From assembly GCF_037042905.1 (NCBI RefSeq), contig NC_087259.1, positions 17,091,501 through 17,155,500 of the forward strand: DNA of 64,000 nucleotides, read 5' to 3'. The stretch comes from Lytechinus pictus. Its lineage: Eukaryota > Echinodermata > Echinoidea > Temnopleuroida > Toxopneustidae. Under the pieces are notes generated by a model that was not told the DNA's origin, searched no databases, and saw only the letters and a program-made list of their open reading frames with translations. Positions 33,912 through 45,685 of this stretch are shown here, in pieces (within the stretch, counting starts at the first letter, position 1; each line of letters starts with the position of its first letter). Position numbers and translations under genes: made by a program.

Positions 33912-36722
33912 TGAAAAGATACGTATTTTGAAAGAACAATTAGAAAGCATTATTGAAAATGAGCAGCAAAATTCGATTAAGTATAGCAGGATACAAGAAA
34001 TGCAATTTGGAGAAAAGCCTTCAAAATATTTTTTGAATTTAGAAAAACAGAGATCAGTGGAAAAGACAATTATAAGATTGATTGATAAAAACAACTGTTT
34101 AATTGATCAACAAGAGGATATTTTACAAGAAGTATATCTTTATTTTAAGGATTTGTATACATTTCAACCAGTATCAGAGGCCGAAAGATTGTTTGCTATG
34201 ATTCCTTTGAATAAAGTAAGGACATTTACACCACAAGAAAGTGACGTTTTAGAAGGGGATATACGTTATTCAGAAATACTTGATGCAGTTAAACAGATTA
34301 AAATTGGTAAAGCGCCCGGTCAAGACGGCTTTACAGCAGAATTTTTAAAGTATTTTATTAATGATATAGGAATTTATTTGTGGCGAAGTGTCAAAAATGC
34401 TTATTTGACTGGTGAATTATCTCCTTCACAAAACTTGGGTCTTATAACTTTAATCCCTAAAGGTAATAAGCCCCGTCATTTTATTAAAAATTGGAGACCG
34501 ATATCTCTTCTTAATGTTGTATACAAAATTTTATCTACATGTCTTGCAAATAGGTTACGAAAGGTATTATCAGTAGTCATTCACACAGATCAGAAAGGAT
34601 TTTTACCTGGTCGTTTTATTGGGGAAAATATTAGAATAATATACGATATCATTGCTTTAGCGGAAAAGCAAAATTTACCTTGTACTTTAATGCTATTAGA
34701 TTTTGAAAAGGCGTTCGATAGTATTTCCCATGAATTCATTCAAAAGGTTCTTTCGTTTTTTGGGGTGGGTCCGTCATTTCAGAGATGGGTGGATGTTTTG
34801 CACAGTAATGCTTACTCAAGCGTTATTGTTAATTCTCAATTGTCACACAGATTTAATATCCAAAGGGGCTGTAAACAAGGGGATCCAATTTCTCCTTACC
34901 TTTTCATTATGTGTGTGGAAATTCTTGCATTGTGGATAAGAAATTCAAACCAGTTTGAGGGAATCAGCGTAAACAAAAGAGAATTCAAAATACTTCAATA
35001 TGCCGATGATACGGCTTTATTTATTTCTGGCTCAAATAAGTCTTTTCAAAAAGTGTTGGAGATGATTTCTTTTTTTACTCAATTTACTGGACTTAAACTC
35101 AATTCACAAAAGACACAAATTATTTTTTTGGGTAGCCTGAAAAAGACAAGTTTAGACATTGAATTAGAAGTAAACTTGATAAAGGATACTTATTTTCGCT
35201 ATCTTGGTACAGATTTTCATGTGAATATTAACAAGATCCCCGATTTCAATTACGATAGGATTTTTGATAAATTGAAAAGACAGATGATTTCATGGTCGAA
35301 GAGAAATATTACACCTTTGGGTAGAATTACAGTGGCTAAATCCCTTTTATTGCCTCAATTCAATCACCTTTTTCTTTCAATCCCCAGTCCATCGGCTCAA
35401 CTAATGAAAAATATTAAAGTTAAATTTTTTCAATTTGTATGGAATGGAAAACCAGACAAAATTAGTAGGGAACAAATACTTGGTTCATACTTAGAAGGGG
35501 GATTGAAAATGATAGATATAGATTGTTTTAACAAAGCATTAAAATTGACATGGTTGAGAAGAATTCTATTGTGAAAATGTGATGACGTAGAAAGTCTATT
35601 AGGATTTTCTTTAGGACAGCCTTTCCATCTGTTTTATGGAGATGAATATTTTTATAACATATCGGAAAAGATTAGTAATCCATTTTGGAAAGAGTTTTTT
35701 GCCATGCTATTTTCGATATTTCAAAAATCTGAAATCAATTGGTTAGCGCAACCTTTATGGAAAAATAGTAAAATACAAATAGATGGGAAGTCTGTTTATT
35801 TTAAATACTGGCAAGAAAAGGGTATAAGATTTATTAATGATTTAATAGATCGAGAAGGTAATATTATATCTTTAACTGAATGTGAATCTAAGTTTGGCTT
35901 AAAAGTCAATGTTTTGGAATATTTTTCAATTTCTCAGGCTCTAAGATGTGTGTTTAATCGAAAATTTCAAAATCTAGACCATAGAATATGTGAACCATTT
36001 GTTATGCCTTATATTTCTCCTATAATGAGTGATAAAAAGGGGTGTAAAAGTATTTACAAACTTTTGATAGGAAATAAAGATTCAGCTAAAACTATTGCAG
36101 CAAAATGGGGAAAAAATTCAAATATTCTTTTGGATCACACTAAAATACCAGAATTTAATAGGATGATTTTCAGATTTACAACTGACATTCGGATAAAGTA
36201 TTTCCAATACAAAGTTTTCAATAGAATTGTGTTTTTAAATGATATTTTATTCAAACTAAAGATCACCAATACTGAGTGCTGTACATTTTGTTATACTGTA
36301 AAGGAAACAATTGAACACTTCTTTTACTTCTGTAATTTTAGTAGAAATATTTGGAGTAAAATAGAAACGTGGATATCATCTCCTACGTTTATTCTTAAAT
36401 TTACTCCACAGAATATTTTGTTTGGATATAAAGAAAAGCGAAATGATGCCCTGAATTGTATTATCATTTTAGTAAAACAACAATTATATTTCTCGAGGTT
36501 GAACAAGACTGTACCTGATTTTAAGAAGATTAAGAAGGTAATACAAACTTATTATTTAGATGAATGTTACATTCATGATCTGAATGGAAAAAGGAAAGTT
36601 TTTGATTTGAAATGGAGTATGTTGAAACATTTGTTTGAATAATGTTATAATTTGACTTCTGTAAACGTGTTCTTTTTTTGTAAATAAACTTGCCCATTGG
36701 GGCAAAAGTATGAAAAAAAAAA
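33912..36722 (+). pseudogene. L1/Tx1-type non-LTR ORF2, 5' truncated, one stop
   Basis: A nearly continuous frame (33928 to 36642) is broken only by a TGA at 35572-35574. It shows an RT N-terminal helix region (GEKPSKYFLNLEKQR), IGKAPGQDGFTAEFLKYF, NWRPISLLNVVYKIL, LMLLDFEKAFDSI, GCKQGDPISPYLF and YADDTALF near 35000, then the thumb and the C-terminal zinc-type CCTFCYTVKETIEHFFYFC, ending KHLFE. These match the L1/Tx1 group. The endonuclease half is missing. The tail reads GTAAATAAAC then an A run at 36713-36722. The 15-mer after the A run (TTTAATAAATAATGG, 36723-36737) also sits at the palindrome centre (33637-33651). Confidence 0.9.
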
Positions 36723-37735
36723 TTTAATAAATAATGGTTATTTGTATATAAATAATGATTATTTGTATATAATGGCAAACTGTAAAAATTGTTTATAAAT
36801 AATGATTATTTATAAATAATGGGATATTGAAACTAAATTATTATTTATAAATAATGAAGTAGATATTTCATTATTTAACAAATAATCTTTATTTATAAAT
36901 AATGGAAAACTCGAACATTAAATAATGATTATTTATAAATAATGAGAATAATGGTGCACTCGAAAAAATTATTTATAAATAATGAAGTAGACGTTTTCAT
37001 TATTTAACAAATAATCATTATTTATAAATAATGGAAAACTCAACAAATTATTTATAAATAAAGAAATGTGCACTGGCATTGATAATAAATAATTATTATT
37101 TATAAATAATAGAAAACTTATTTATAAATAACGGAAAAACGAATTGCAATTATTTATAAATAATGAAGTATGTAGTGTCATTATTTATAAATAATATAAA
37201 AACAAATAATCATTATTTATAAATAATGAAAAACAAATAATCATTATTTATAAATAATGAAAAACAAATAATCATTATTTATAAATAATGAAAAACAAAT
37301 AATCATTATTTATAAATAATGAAAAACAAATAATCATTTTTTGTAAATAATGAAAAACAAATAATCATTATTTATAAATAATGAAAAACAAATACTCATT
37401 ATTTATAAATAATGAAAAACAAATAATCATTATTTGTAAATAATGAAAAACAAATAATCATTATTTATAAATAATGAAAAACAAATAATCATTATTTATA
37501 AATAATGAAAAACAAATAATCATTATTTATAAATAATGGAATGTCGAACTATTATTATTTACAAATAATGAAGTATTACTTGGAATTATATATAAATAAT
37601 TAGAAATGATATTTTATATAATAGTAGTTATTTACAAATAAAATGTAAATTATATATAAATAATAGTTATTATTTAATAAATAATGATTATATAACAAAT
37701 AATTGTTCTATATAATATTGGTACATTCGGCGCCT
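36723..37735. repeat. AT-rich palindromic satellite
   Basis: The core CATTATTTATAAATAATG is itself a perfect palindrome. Between about 37190 and 37545 the ~30-bp unit AAAACAAATAATCATTATTT plus ATAAATAATG is repeated about a dozen times with few changes. The flanks contain the same core with variable linkers, some carrying GGAAAACTCG as in the palindrome at 33371-33911. It could extrude cruciforms. There is no coding sequence. Confidence 0.9.
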
Positions 37736-38305
37736 CATAAGTATTCGTCAATCACACAAGTACGAGGTAATATGTTATAATATATATACTGAGCAGTGAC
37801 TGTTAAGTACTTACACGAAAATCCTAGCGTCGGACAGTACGCGCACAGAAGCTGACTCCGGGATCTTTCGGAGGGGATCAACGGTTGCAGTTACCGATTA
37901 TCTGCAAGTGCAAAGAAAATTCCACTGTAGATTGTAGGTCCTAAATATGCAGCTTATAAGTACTGTTCCAGATCACCAGATATTCAGGAATTTAATTGTC
38001 CATATCCAACCAGATTCTGCCAGATTCTTCAAGTTCAAAATTGAAGGAAGCAGACTACACAGAAGGAGTCCGACGTCGCGACTAATTCTGCGCTGCGCAT
38101 CAGAATAGTATGGTATTTTTAAATAGGCACATTTTGATGCTTGTATTTCCTTCTTCAATTTCTTCTAGTTATGTGACGGTAGGCCTATATATATCTCGTA
38201 CTTACTGTGAGAGGCCTAGCCAGTTGCAAAGGACGAGGGAGTTTCTGGAAATTCTGGTCTTGAACTACATTTATTTTCTTGTTTTTCTCCTTTATTTTCT
38301 ATATT
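37736..38305. other. Apparently unique non-coding sequence
   Basis: Moderate GC with no recognisable exon, RNA or repeat. It could include host intergenic sequence. Confidence 0.35.
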
Positions 38306-38914
38306 AAAGGACAAGTCCACCCCAACAAAAAATAAATTTGAATAAGCAGAAAAAAATCAAACTAGCATAACACTGAAAATTTCATCAAAATCGGATGTGA
38401 AATAAGAAAGTTATGGCATTTTAAAGTTTCGCTTATTTTTCACAAAACAGTGATATGCACAACTCAGTGACATGCAAATGAGTCAGTCGATGATGTCTAT
38501 CAACACTCACTATTTCTTTTGTTTTTTATTGTTTGAATTATAAAATATTTAATTTTTTACAGACTTGCATATAGGGACCGACTTGACTGAACCATAAAGT
38601 ATTAAACAATGCTAATTCCACATGTTCAGGGAGGAATTAATCACTGTTTCACTTGACAATGAGGAGAAAATTAGAATATTTCATATCTCATATAATAAAA
38701 TACAAAATAAATAGTGAGTGAATGATATTATCAGTCTCCTCATTTGCATACCGACCAGGATGTGCATATAACTGTTTTGTGAAATTAAGCGAAACTTTAA
38801 AATGTCATAACTTCATTATTTTACATCCGATTTTGATGAAACTTTCAGTGTTATGCCTGTTGGATTATTCTCTTTTTATTCAAATCAATTTTTGTTGGGG
38901 TGGACTTGTCCTTT
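38306..38914. mobile_element. Palindromic MITE, AAAGGACAAGTCCACCCC family, copy 1
   Basis: It starts AAAGGACAAGTCCACCCCAA and ends TTGGGGTGGACTTGTCCTTT. Inner blocks pair too (ATTTCATCAAAATCGGATGT with ACATCCGATTTTGATGAAA, AACTTTAAAATGTCATAAC). It is non-coding. Further members lie at 59632, about 60440, 62542 and 63135. No clear target duplication is visible. Confidence 0.88.
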
Positions 38915-39185
38915 GATCGACACATTTGCATCCCCCGGTGCATGCAGCCTCTCTATTCTACCCCATCTTTATTTTTGTTTTCCCCTTAGTTTTAGTTCCT
39001 CTTTCCCTTCCCATTATTTTCCTTCTCTCTCGATTTCTTTTCCCCTTATTGCTAGGGGATACCAAGGGTGACAAGGATAGACAAGCAAACTTACTTGATC
39101 GACCCCCCCCCCTTGGCCCCATTGGAAATTATGCGAGTAGTCGTCTGTATATCAATTCTCCAATGAACCAGATTCTCACGTTCTC

Positions 39186-40795
39186 AATAATAATAATAAT
39201 AATAATTAACATTTATATAGCGCTTAATACAACAGTTTCTAAGCGCATTGGAAAGAGAGAAAAAAAAAAGCAGTAACAAAATACAGTGAGAGAGAACAGG
39301 ATAAGGAATTAAGAGGACTGCTTAATGGGGTAAGATTTGAGGAGTGTTTTGAAAGATTCGACAGTGGATGCATTACGGATGGAGATGGGGAGATTGTTCC
39401 AGAGTTTAGGGGCAAGAGCAGAAAAGGCACGATCGCCGTAACGGGTAAAAGTGCGGGGTCCTAGAGAAAGTCGAAGGTGAGCAGTAGAAGAAGATCGGAG
39501 ACGTTGAGTTGCAGAGGATGAGGGACAAAGAGAGATAAGATTTTGAAGGTAGGATGGGGCGAGACCATGGATGATTTTATAGACAAGGAGAAGGAGCTTG
39601 AAAATAATTCTATTTTGAACCTGAAGCCAATGGAGGGAGTAGAGAATAGGGGTGATATGTTCAAATTTCTTTGTGAGGGTTACCAGTCTAGCTGCAGTAT
39701 TTTGAATTCTTTGAAGGGGGGATATACTAGATTGAGGTAAACCAGCAAGTAAAGCATTACAATAATCCAAATGGGATGATACAAAGGCATGTACTATACG
39801 TTCAGTAGATGATTTATCAAGATACTTTCTTAACTTCCCTATCTTACAAATACCCCATGATGCACAACGACAAACATTTCTGATATGCTGGTTAAGGGTC
39901 AAGTTGTTATCAATAATAACTCCAATGTCCCTCACAGTATCTGAACCACTGATATTTCCAGCGAGAAAATCTAAACAAGGTAATTGACCTGAGCTCCTAA
40001 ACCTAGAGAAAATATGCAGCATCTCAGTTTTTAGTTCATTGAGCTGAACCTTGTTGTCGGATGACCAACGCTTGATATCAGCAATGCAGGCAGACAGTCT
40101 TTGAACAGCAACTCCTCGATCAGCTGGCTTCATGGTGATATATATCTGAGTATCATCAGCATAGATAGTATACTGGATACCTGTATGAGAGTTGATAATC
40201 CTTCCTAAAGGACCAGTATACAGGATATACAAGAGAGGTCCGATAACAGAGCCTTGCGGGACACCATAGGGCAGAGAAAAGGGTTTAGAAAATGAACCAT
40301 TCACGACAACCTTATGGCTTCGTCCGGCAAGGTAGAATTCCAACCAAAGAAGAACAGTTCCGCTGAAGCCGTAATCATGTTCCAAACGTTGAAGAAGTAC
40401 ACCATGGTTCAGCGTGTCAAACGCAGCTGAGTAATCCAAAAGGATAAGAATAGCCTCTTGTCCTTTATCCACAGCAAGCAGAAGATCATTATGAACCTTT
40501 ATCAGGGCCGTTTCAGTAGAATGAAAATGGCGATAAGCTGACTGATTTGGTGGAAACAGCCCCTTTTCATCAAGGTGAGTTCGGAGCTGAGCAGCAACAA
40601 TTCTTTCAAGAACTTTACTAAGAAATGGCAAATTAGCAATAGGTCTGTAGTTCTTGAAATCATTAGTTTCCAGGCTGGGTTTTTTCAAAAGTGGCAAAAC
40701 ACAGGCTGTTTTAAAAGACTCAGGAACAACACCAGATGATAAGGAAAGGTTCATGATGAGAGTTATAACACTGTGTATAATATGCCGGGATATTA
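39186..40795 (-). pseudogene. CR1/L2-like reverse transcriptase, 5' truncated
   Basis: The reverse-strand frame 40823-39309 is open for 504 residues. It contains LPLLKKPSLETNDFKNYRPI, FLSKVLERIVAAQL, HSTETALIKVHNDLL, ILLDYSAAFDTLNH, GVPQGSVIGPLLYILYT, YADDTQIYI and a C-terminal segment with PKLWNNLPISIR. Downstream are a GCGCTATATAAATGTT block and an (ATT)n run (forward strand 39186-39206), typical of the group's 3' end. The RT is intact to its stop, but the endonuclease half and the start are absent. The first ~10 residues of the frame come from the adjoining minisatellite. Lone RT without upstream ORFs is expected of 5'-truncated copies. Confidence 0.9.
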
Positions 40796-40799
40796 TGTT

Positions 40800-42190
40800 G
40801 ACTGTCAAACAAATATCCAACAAACTATAGTTTCCAACATTGTGTCAATGTTAACTGTCAACAATTCTCCAATAAACTATTCCAATTACGCTGTCCACGT
40901 TGTGCCATTGTCCGTTGTTCAACAACTCTCCATCAAACTAGTTTCCAACTTTGTCAACGTTGTGCCATTGTCGACTGTCTAACAAATCTCTAAGAAAATA
41001 GTTTCCAACGTTGTTCCGTTGTCGGTTGTTCAGCAACTCTCCATCGCACTAGTTTCCGACGTAGTCAACGCTGTGCCTTTGTTGGCTGATGTTCAACAAC
41101 TATCCAATCAAACACGTTTCCAACGTTGTGACGTTGTTGGCTGTCCAACAAATCTCCAACACACTAGTTTCCAATGTTGTGCCATTGTCTGTTGTTCATC
41201 AACTTTCCAACGTTGCCAACGTTGTGTCACCGTCGACAATCCTACTGATCTCCAACCTACCAGTTTCCAACGTTGTGCCAGTGTTAGTTGCTCAACAACT
41301 TTCCATCGAACTTGTTTCTAGCTTTGACAACGTTGTGCCATAGTTGGTTGTTCAACAACTTTCCATCAAACTAGTTTCCAACGTTGCCAACCTTGTGTCA
41401 TCGTCGACTATCCAACTAATCTCCAACTTACTAGTTTCCAACGTTTTGCCATTGTCGACCGTCCAACAAACTAGTTTCCAACTTTGTCAACGTTGTCTCA
41501 TTGTCGGTTGATCAACAACTTTCCATCGAACTGGTTTCCAACGTTGCCAACGTTGTGTAATTGTTGGCTGTTCAGCAACTATCCAATTAAACATATTTCC
41601 ATCGTTGTGCCATTGTCCACTGTCCAACAACTCTCCAACTAACAAGTTTCCAACGTTGCCAACGTCGTGTCATTGTTGATTGTTCAACAACTTTCCAGCG
41701 AACTAGTTTCCAACGTTGCCAACGTTGTGCCTTTGCTGGCTGTTCAACAACTATCCAATCAAACGGGTCTCCAACGTTGTGACATTGTCGACTGTCCAAC
41801 AACTCTCCAACTTACTAGTTTCCAACGTTGTGCCATTGTCGACCGTCCAACAAATCTCCAACAAACTAGTTTCCAACTTTGTCAACGTTGTGCCATTGTC
41901 GGTTGTTCAACAACTTTCCAGCGAACTAGTTTCCAACGTTGCCAACGTTGTGCCTTTGCTGGCTGTTCAACAACTATCCAATCAAACGTGTTTCCAACGT
42001 TGTGACATTGTCGACCGTCCAACAACTCTCCAACTAACAAGTTTCTAACATTGCCAACGTCGTGTCATTGTTGATTGTCCATCATCTTTCCATCAAACTA
42101 GTTTCCAACGTCGATTCAACGTTAATCCATCAAGTTTTTCCAACGTCCAACGACTTTCAAGTTTCCAACGTGGAGCCAACGTTGGCTTGT
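40800..42190. repeat. 1.4-kb CAACGTTG minisatellite
   Basis: Loosely repeated units of ~50-60 bases combine GTTTCCAACGTTG, GTGCCATTGTCG, GTCCAACAAATCTCC and CATCAAACTA. Larger segments (about 41690-41990) repeat more exactly. All forward frames stay open for long stretches and give Val/Gln/Ser-rich peptides, which I attribute to the repeat. It relates to 31442-32460 by the CAACGTTG core. Confidence 0.85.
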
Positions 42191-42425
42191 TACCTGGGTG
42201 GTATCATATCACATCCCATCGCTTTGCCACTAGACATTTTCAATACTTGTTTCTTTATTTCGCTTACAGTTACAGGGACAAGTTGAAAGATAGGAACTAA
42301 CGAGTGCGGGTGTAATTGCATTGCATTATTATTTTCATTTGCAGACCCTGTACTGTCGATTGTATCGGCAAGTCTAGGGCCTACCTTTACAAAAAATCAT
42401 TCAATGTCTGTGAATTTTTTTTAGA

Positions 42426-43817
42426 CTAATGAATTTCTTTCTCATCAACTATCAAGCATTGAATTTTTGTATTTTTATTCTTACGTGGTATCCATATGTT
42501 AAGGTTTTTCCACGTGTTCTTCACATTCCCCTTTGAATCTTTAATTTTCTTTTGGAATGTTTTACGTTTGTTTTGCTTTATTTTGTAAGTGACATAATTT
42601 TTACTCTTTCTATAAGCTTTCCAATTTGTGCGCGTACGCTTTCGAGTCGCTTTATCTTTCAATTTGTCTCGTTTACGAATTAGATCAACAATTTCAGTAT
42701 TTATCCAAGGTTTTCGGTGTTTCTTAATACGGCTTTTCCTAATAGGGGCATGAAAATTACACAATGAAGAAAATATTGTTTGGAATTGATGAAGAGAATG
42801 ATTAACATCACTACATGTATATACACTTTGCCAATCGATGGCTTGTAGATCAGAAAAGAAAAGATTTTCATCGAAATTCTTATAAGTTCTATAGGTTCTA
42901 TACACATGCCTTGAAGATGGTTTCCGGATTTTACCCCATTCAATATAAACAAGGGAGTGGTCGCGCATTCCTATGTGAAGGACGCCACTTTCGACAACTT
43001 TCGTACAGTTAGAGGTATAAATTAAATCAATGAGCGTGGATGAATGAAGAGTTACCCTTGTTGGTTCGTGTATCACTTGAGTAAGAAAATAATTCTGGCA
43101 AATATCAAGTAATCGTTTTGTATAACAAGACAATGGGTTTTCATTGATATCACAATTGAAATCTCCTAAAAATACGACATCCTTTTGTTCTTCATCAGTT
43201 TTTGATAGAACGTTCTCAATAACATTAAACAATTCAATGCTTGATCCAGGTGGTCTATACCATGCCAAAACAATTATAGACGATGAAGTTTGTTGTTTTA
43301 CTTCTATAGCTATAAGTTCAATATCCTTGTTCATAAGATCGGGTCTTAATTTGTGGCTAAGCTTATTTTCATTGACGTATACTGCCACTCCTCCACCTTT
43401 GTTATTCCGATCTTTCCTATAAATACAAAAGTCTTGAATGCGTAACTGTTCATAATTTATATCACTGCTTAATCTAGTTTCATTCAATGCAATCAGGTCT
43501 AATTTAAGATCTTCAACCAAAAGTTGTAGATTGTCGATGTTTGATAATAAAGTTCTTATATTTAATTGTGCTATTCTAAAGCCATGTTTCTTTTCCTTTA
43601 TATGACATGATCTCATTTCTGTCTGACATTTGTTCAGAGAGATTCCACCGTCGGGTTCGTAGGGTGGAAATGATTCATTATCCAAATGTTCCTCAGGATC
43701 ATTTACAACGGAATTAATTTTCTGAGTGGGTTGTTGATCTAAGATTGAAGTGGATTCATTTGTTGGGTTAGCTATTGGTGTCTGGGGTTCAAGAGCTTCC
43801 TCGCCGTGGACAGACAT
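42426..43817 (-). pseudogene. Non-LTR retrotransposon AP-endonuclease region
   Basis: The reverse-strand frame of 463 residues has the endonuclease/phosphatase fold motifs in order: IAQLNIRTLL, LDLIALNETRL, RKDRNNKGGGVAVYV, VLAWYRPPGSS, VVFLGDFNCDI, STLIDLIYTSN and GMRDHSLVYIEW. A basic linker follows (KHRKPWINTEIVDLIRKRDK). It stops at IVDEKEIH before any RT, so the copy is cut on its 3' side near 42426. Upstream it overlaps a second frame that may be the ORF1 end. It nicks target DNA in the family. It need not belong to the same copy as the RT at 39186-40795, because linker style and RT family differ. Confidence 0.87.
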
Positions 43818-44038
43818 TCTACCCAGTCTCTCGGAAATTCTCTGTTTGCTGCTTTGCGTCGAGACCTCGGATAATACTCATTCCACGGAAAAGGGGGAGG
43901 CTGGTTCATCTGATTTCCTCGTTCAGGATCGATTGAAAAGTAACTTCTGGGATAGGGAGCTAATTTTGGATCAGCTTTTGAGCGTGGGAATTCGCTATGA
44001 TTTAAAGGTGGGAATGCATCATCATAGTTTTGTGACAA
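43772..44038 (-). pseudogene. Possible ORF1 C-terminus upstream of the endonuclease
   Basis: An 88-residue reverse-strand frame rich in Pro, Arg and Asn (FPRSKADPKLAPYP, EYYPRSRRKAANREF) overlaps the start of the endonuclease frame by about 46 bases in another phase, the arrangement of ORF1 and ORF2 in many CR1-like elements. No zinc knuckle is visible. It is cut at about 44040, where Tc1-like sequence begins. Confidence 0.4.
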
Positions 44039-44095
44039 GTTACGCAGGAATCGAATGATGTTTTTCGCGAATGCAATAGAGACGTTCCCTGGACT

Positions 44096-45121
44096 ATGCC
44101 TGGTCCAACGGCAACAGCAACACGCGAGAGAGTGGTAGCACTGCGACAGGAGGGCTACAAGCAGACTGATATCGCAGAAGTCCTAGGGATATCACAGAGT
44201 GCAGTCTCTAAGATCCTGAAACGTCAACGTGAGGCGGGGAATGTGCGGCCACGGAAATCTCCAGGACGTCCAGATTGACCACAAGAAAAGATGATCGCCA
44301 ACTGTTGAATTTCAGCCGCAGAAACCGGAAATTGCCCACGAGCCGTCTTCGTCGCATGTGGAGGAGATATCATGGGATCAACGTTTCCCGGTCAACCGTT
44401 AATCGCAGATTGCTCCAACATGGTTACCGAGCACGACGGTTGACCAAATGTCCACGCCTGTCTGTTCGCCACAGAGTAGCTTGTCTTTTTTGGAGTAGGG
44501 AGCACAGAAGGCTTCATCCAGGATATTGGCAACATGTGGTCTTCACGGACGAGAGCCGGTTCATCCTTGACCGAAAGGACGGGAGACAACGAGTTCGTCG
44601 ATTAGCCGGGGAAAACCTTCGCGATGAATGTATCCACGAGACGACTCAAGGCGGAGGCGGCTCAGTGATGATATGGACCGGCATCCATTATGGAGGGAAT
44701 ACGCCACTGGTGGTTCCCGACGGAAACGTCAACGCCGCCTCCTACAGGGATATCTTGGAGTTCCACTGTCTTCCATAGTTATGCAAGACGAGTGTATGGG
44801 CACAATTTCCGACTGCAGGATGACAACGCTAGATCGCACAGGGCCGCTGCAGTAAGGGAATTCCTGGAGGCAGAGGGCGTCGTACAGTTGCCATGGCCAG
44901 CTTGTTCGCCGGATATGAACCCCATAGAGCATGCATGGGATGCCCTAGGCCGAGCCATTAACGAAAGAGAGGTCATTCCTCAAAATCTGCAGGAGTTGGC
45001 AGATGCTCTGAGGGAAGAATGGGACGCTATGCCTGTTGACGTCATCAACAAGCTAGTGGACAGCATGCCACGACGTCTGCATGCGCTGGTTCGTGCCAGG
45101 GGTGGACATACCCGATACTAG
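44096..45121 (+). pseudogene. Tc1-type transposase, two frameshifts
   Basis: Three frames together make a Tc1/mariner transposase. 44096-44278 gives the helix-turn-helix (EGYKQTDIAEVLGISQSAVS) and a GRP linker. 44275-44778 gives the second DNA-binding domain and FTDESRF (Asp codon 44548). 44762-45121 gives LQDDNARSH (Asp 44822) and NPIEHAWDALG (Glu 44927). The last two acids are 34 residues apart, so DD34E. A stop with a frame change occurs near 44276 and another near 44770, so it is dead. Tc1 transposases excise and reinsert at TA. Confidence 0.92.
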
Positions 45122-45379
45122 TGACTGAGTAAGAACAATGACTCAAGTTTGATGCAAATTTGTCCAAGAAATCACAAAAAAGAAGTCATCTGGAAAACTG
45201 AGAGAGATTGAAAATAAATATCTTATGATTTACTGTATATTGTCGTCATTGTTGTTCTATATGCTCATGTCATCCATCGCTTAGGACATAAACTTGTAAA
45301 ATTTCACTGTCAAACGTGTGTAAAAGGCAAAATAATAAAGTAAAGTGGTTATCATGCACCATAAATGCCATATTCAAAT

Positions 45380-45447
45380 CATGTTGTAATAATTACGCTG
45401 TGAAAATTTGGTGAAAAAAATATTCCACCTTTATGACCAACAGTGTA
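45380..45447 (-). repeat. Right inverted-repeat end of the Tc1-like element
   Basis: The sequence running to CACCTTTATGACCAACAGTG then TA (45446-45447) reads inward on the reverse strand as CACTGTTGGTCATAAAGGTG, a Tc1-style end. No matching left end is seen before 44096, so the left side is missing. The left flank is retroelement sequence. Confidence 0.6.
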
Positions 45448-45506
45448 TATATGTACATAAAAAGGTTGGCCTACGGAGCCCCTAAGGTGACGTGTCATTT
45501 TTTTTT

Positions 45507-45685
45507 TCGTAACTCGTTCCCTCGACTGACTAACTCGTTCCCTCGACTTACTAACTCGTTCCCACGACTTACTAACTCGTTCCCTCAACTTGTAAGTTTG
45601 TGACTCGTTCCCTCGACTTACTAACTCGTTCCCACGACTTACTAACTCGTTCCCACGACTTACTAACTCGTTCCCTCGACTTGAA
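45507..45685. repeat. 21-bp minisatellite in the left arm
   Basis: The unit CTCGTTCCCACGACTTACTAA varies at one or two positions over about eight copies. The mirror array is at 48595-48695 in the right arm with about five copies. Confidence 0.85.

Noticed and set aside
33733-33939. Reverse frame across the right arm of the palindrome as a gene
   Set aside because: No recognisable motif, and the same frame is mirrored in the left arm because of the palindrome.
41019-42048. Overlapping Val/Gln/Ser-rich open frames resembling repeat proteins
   Set aside because: Product of the CAACGTTG minisatellite; more than one frame is open at once.
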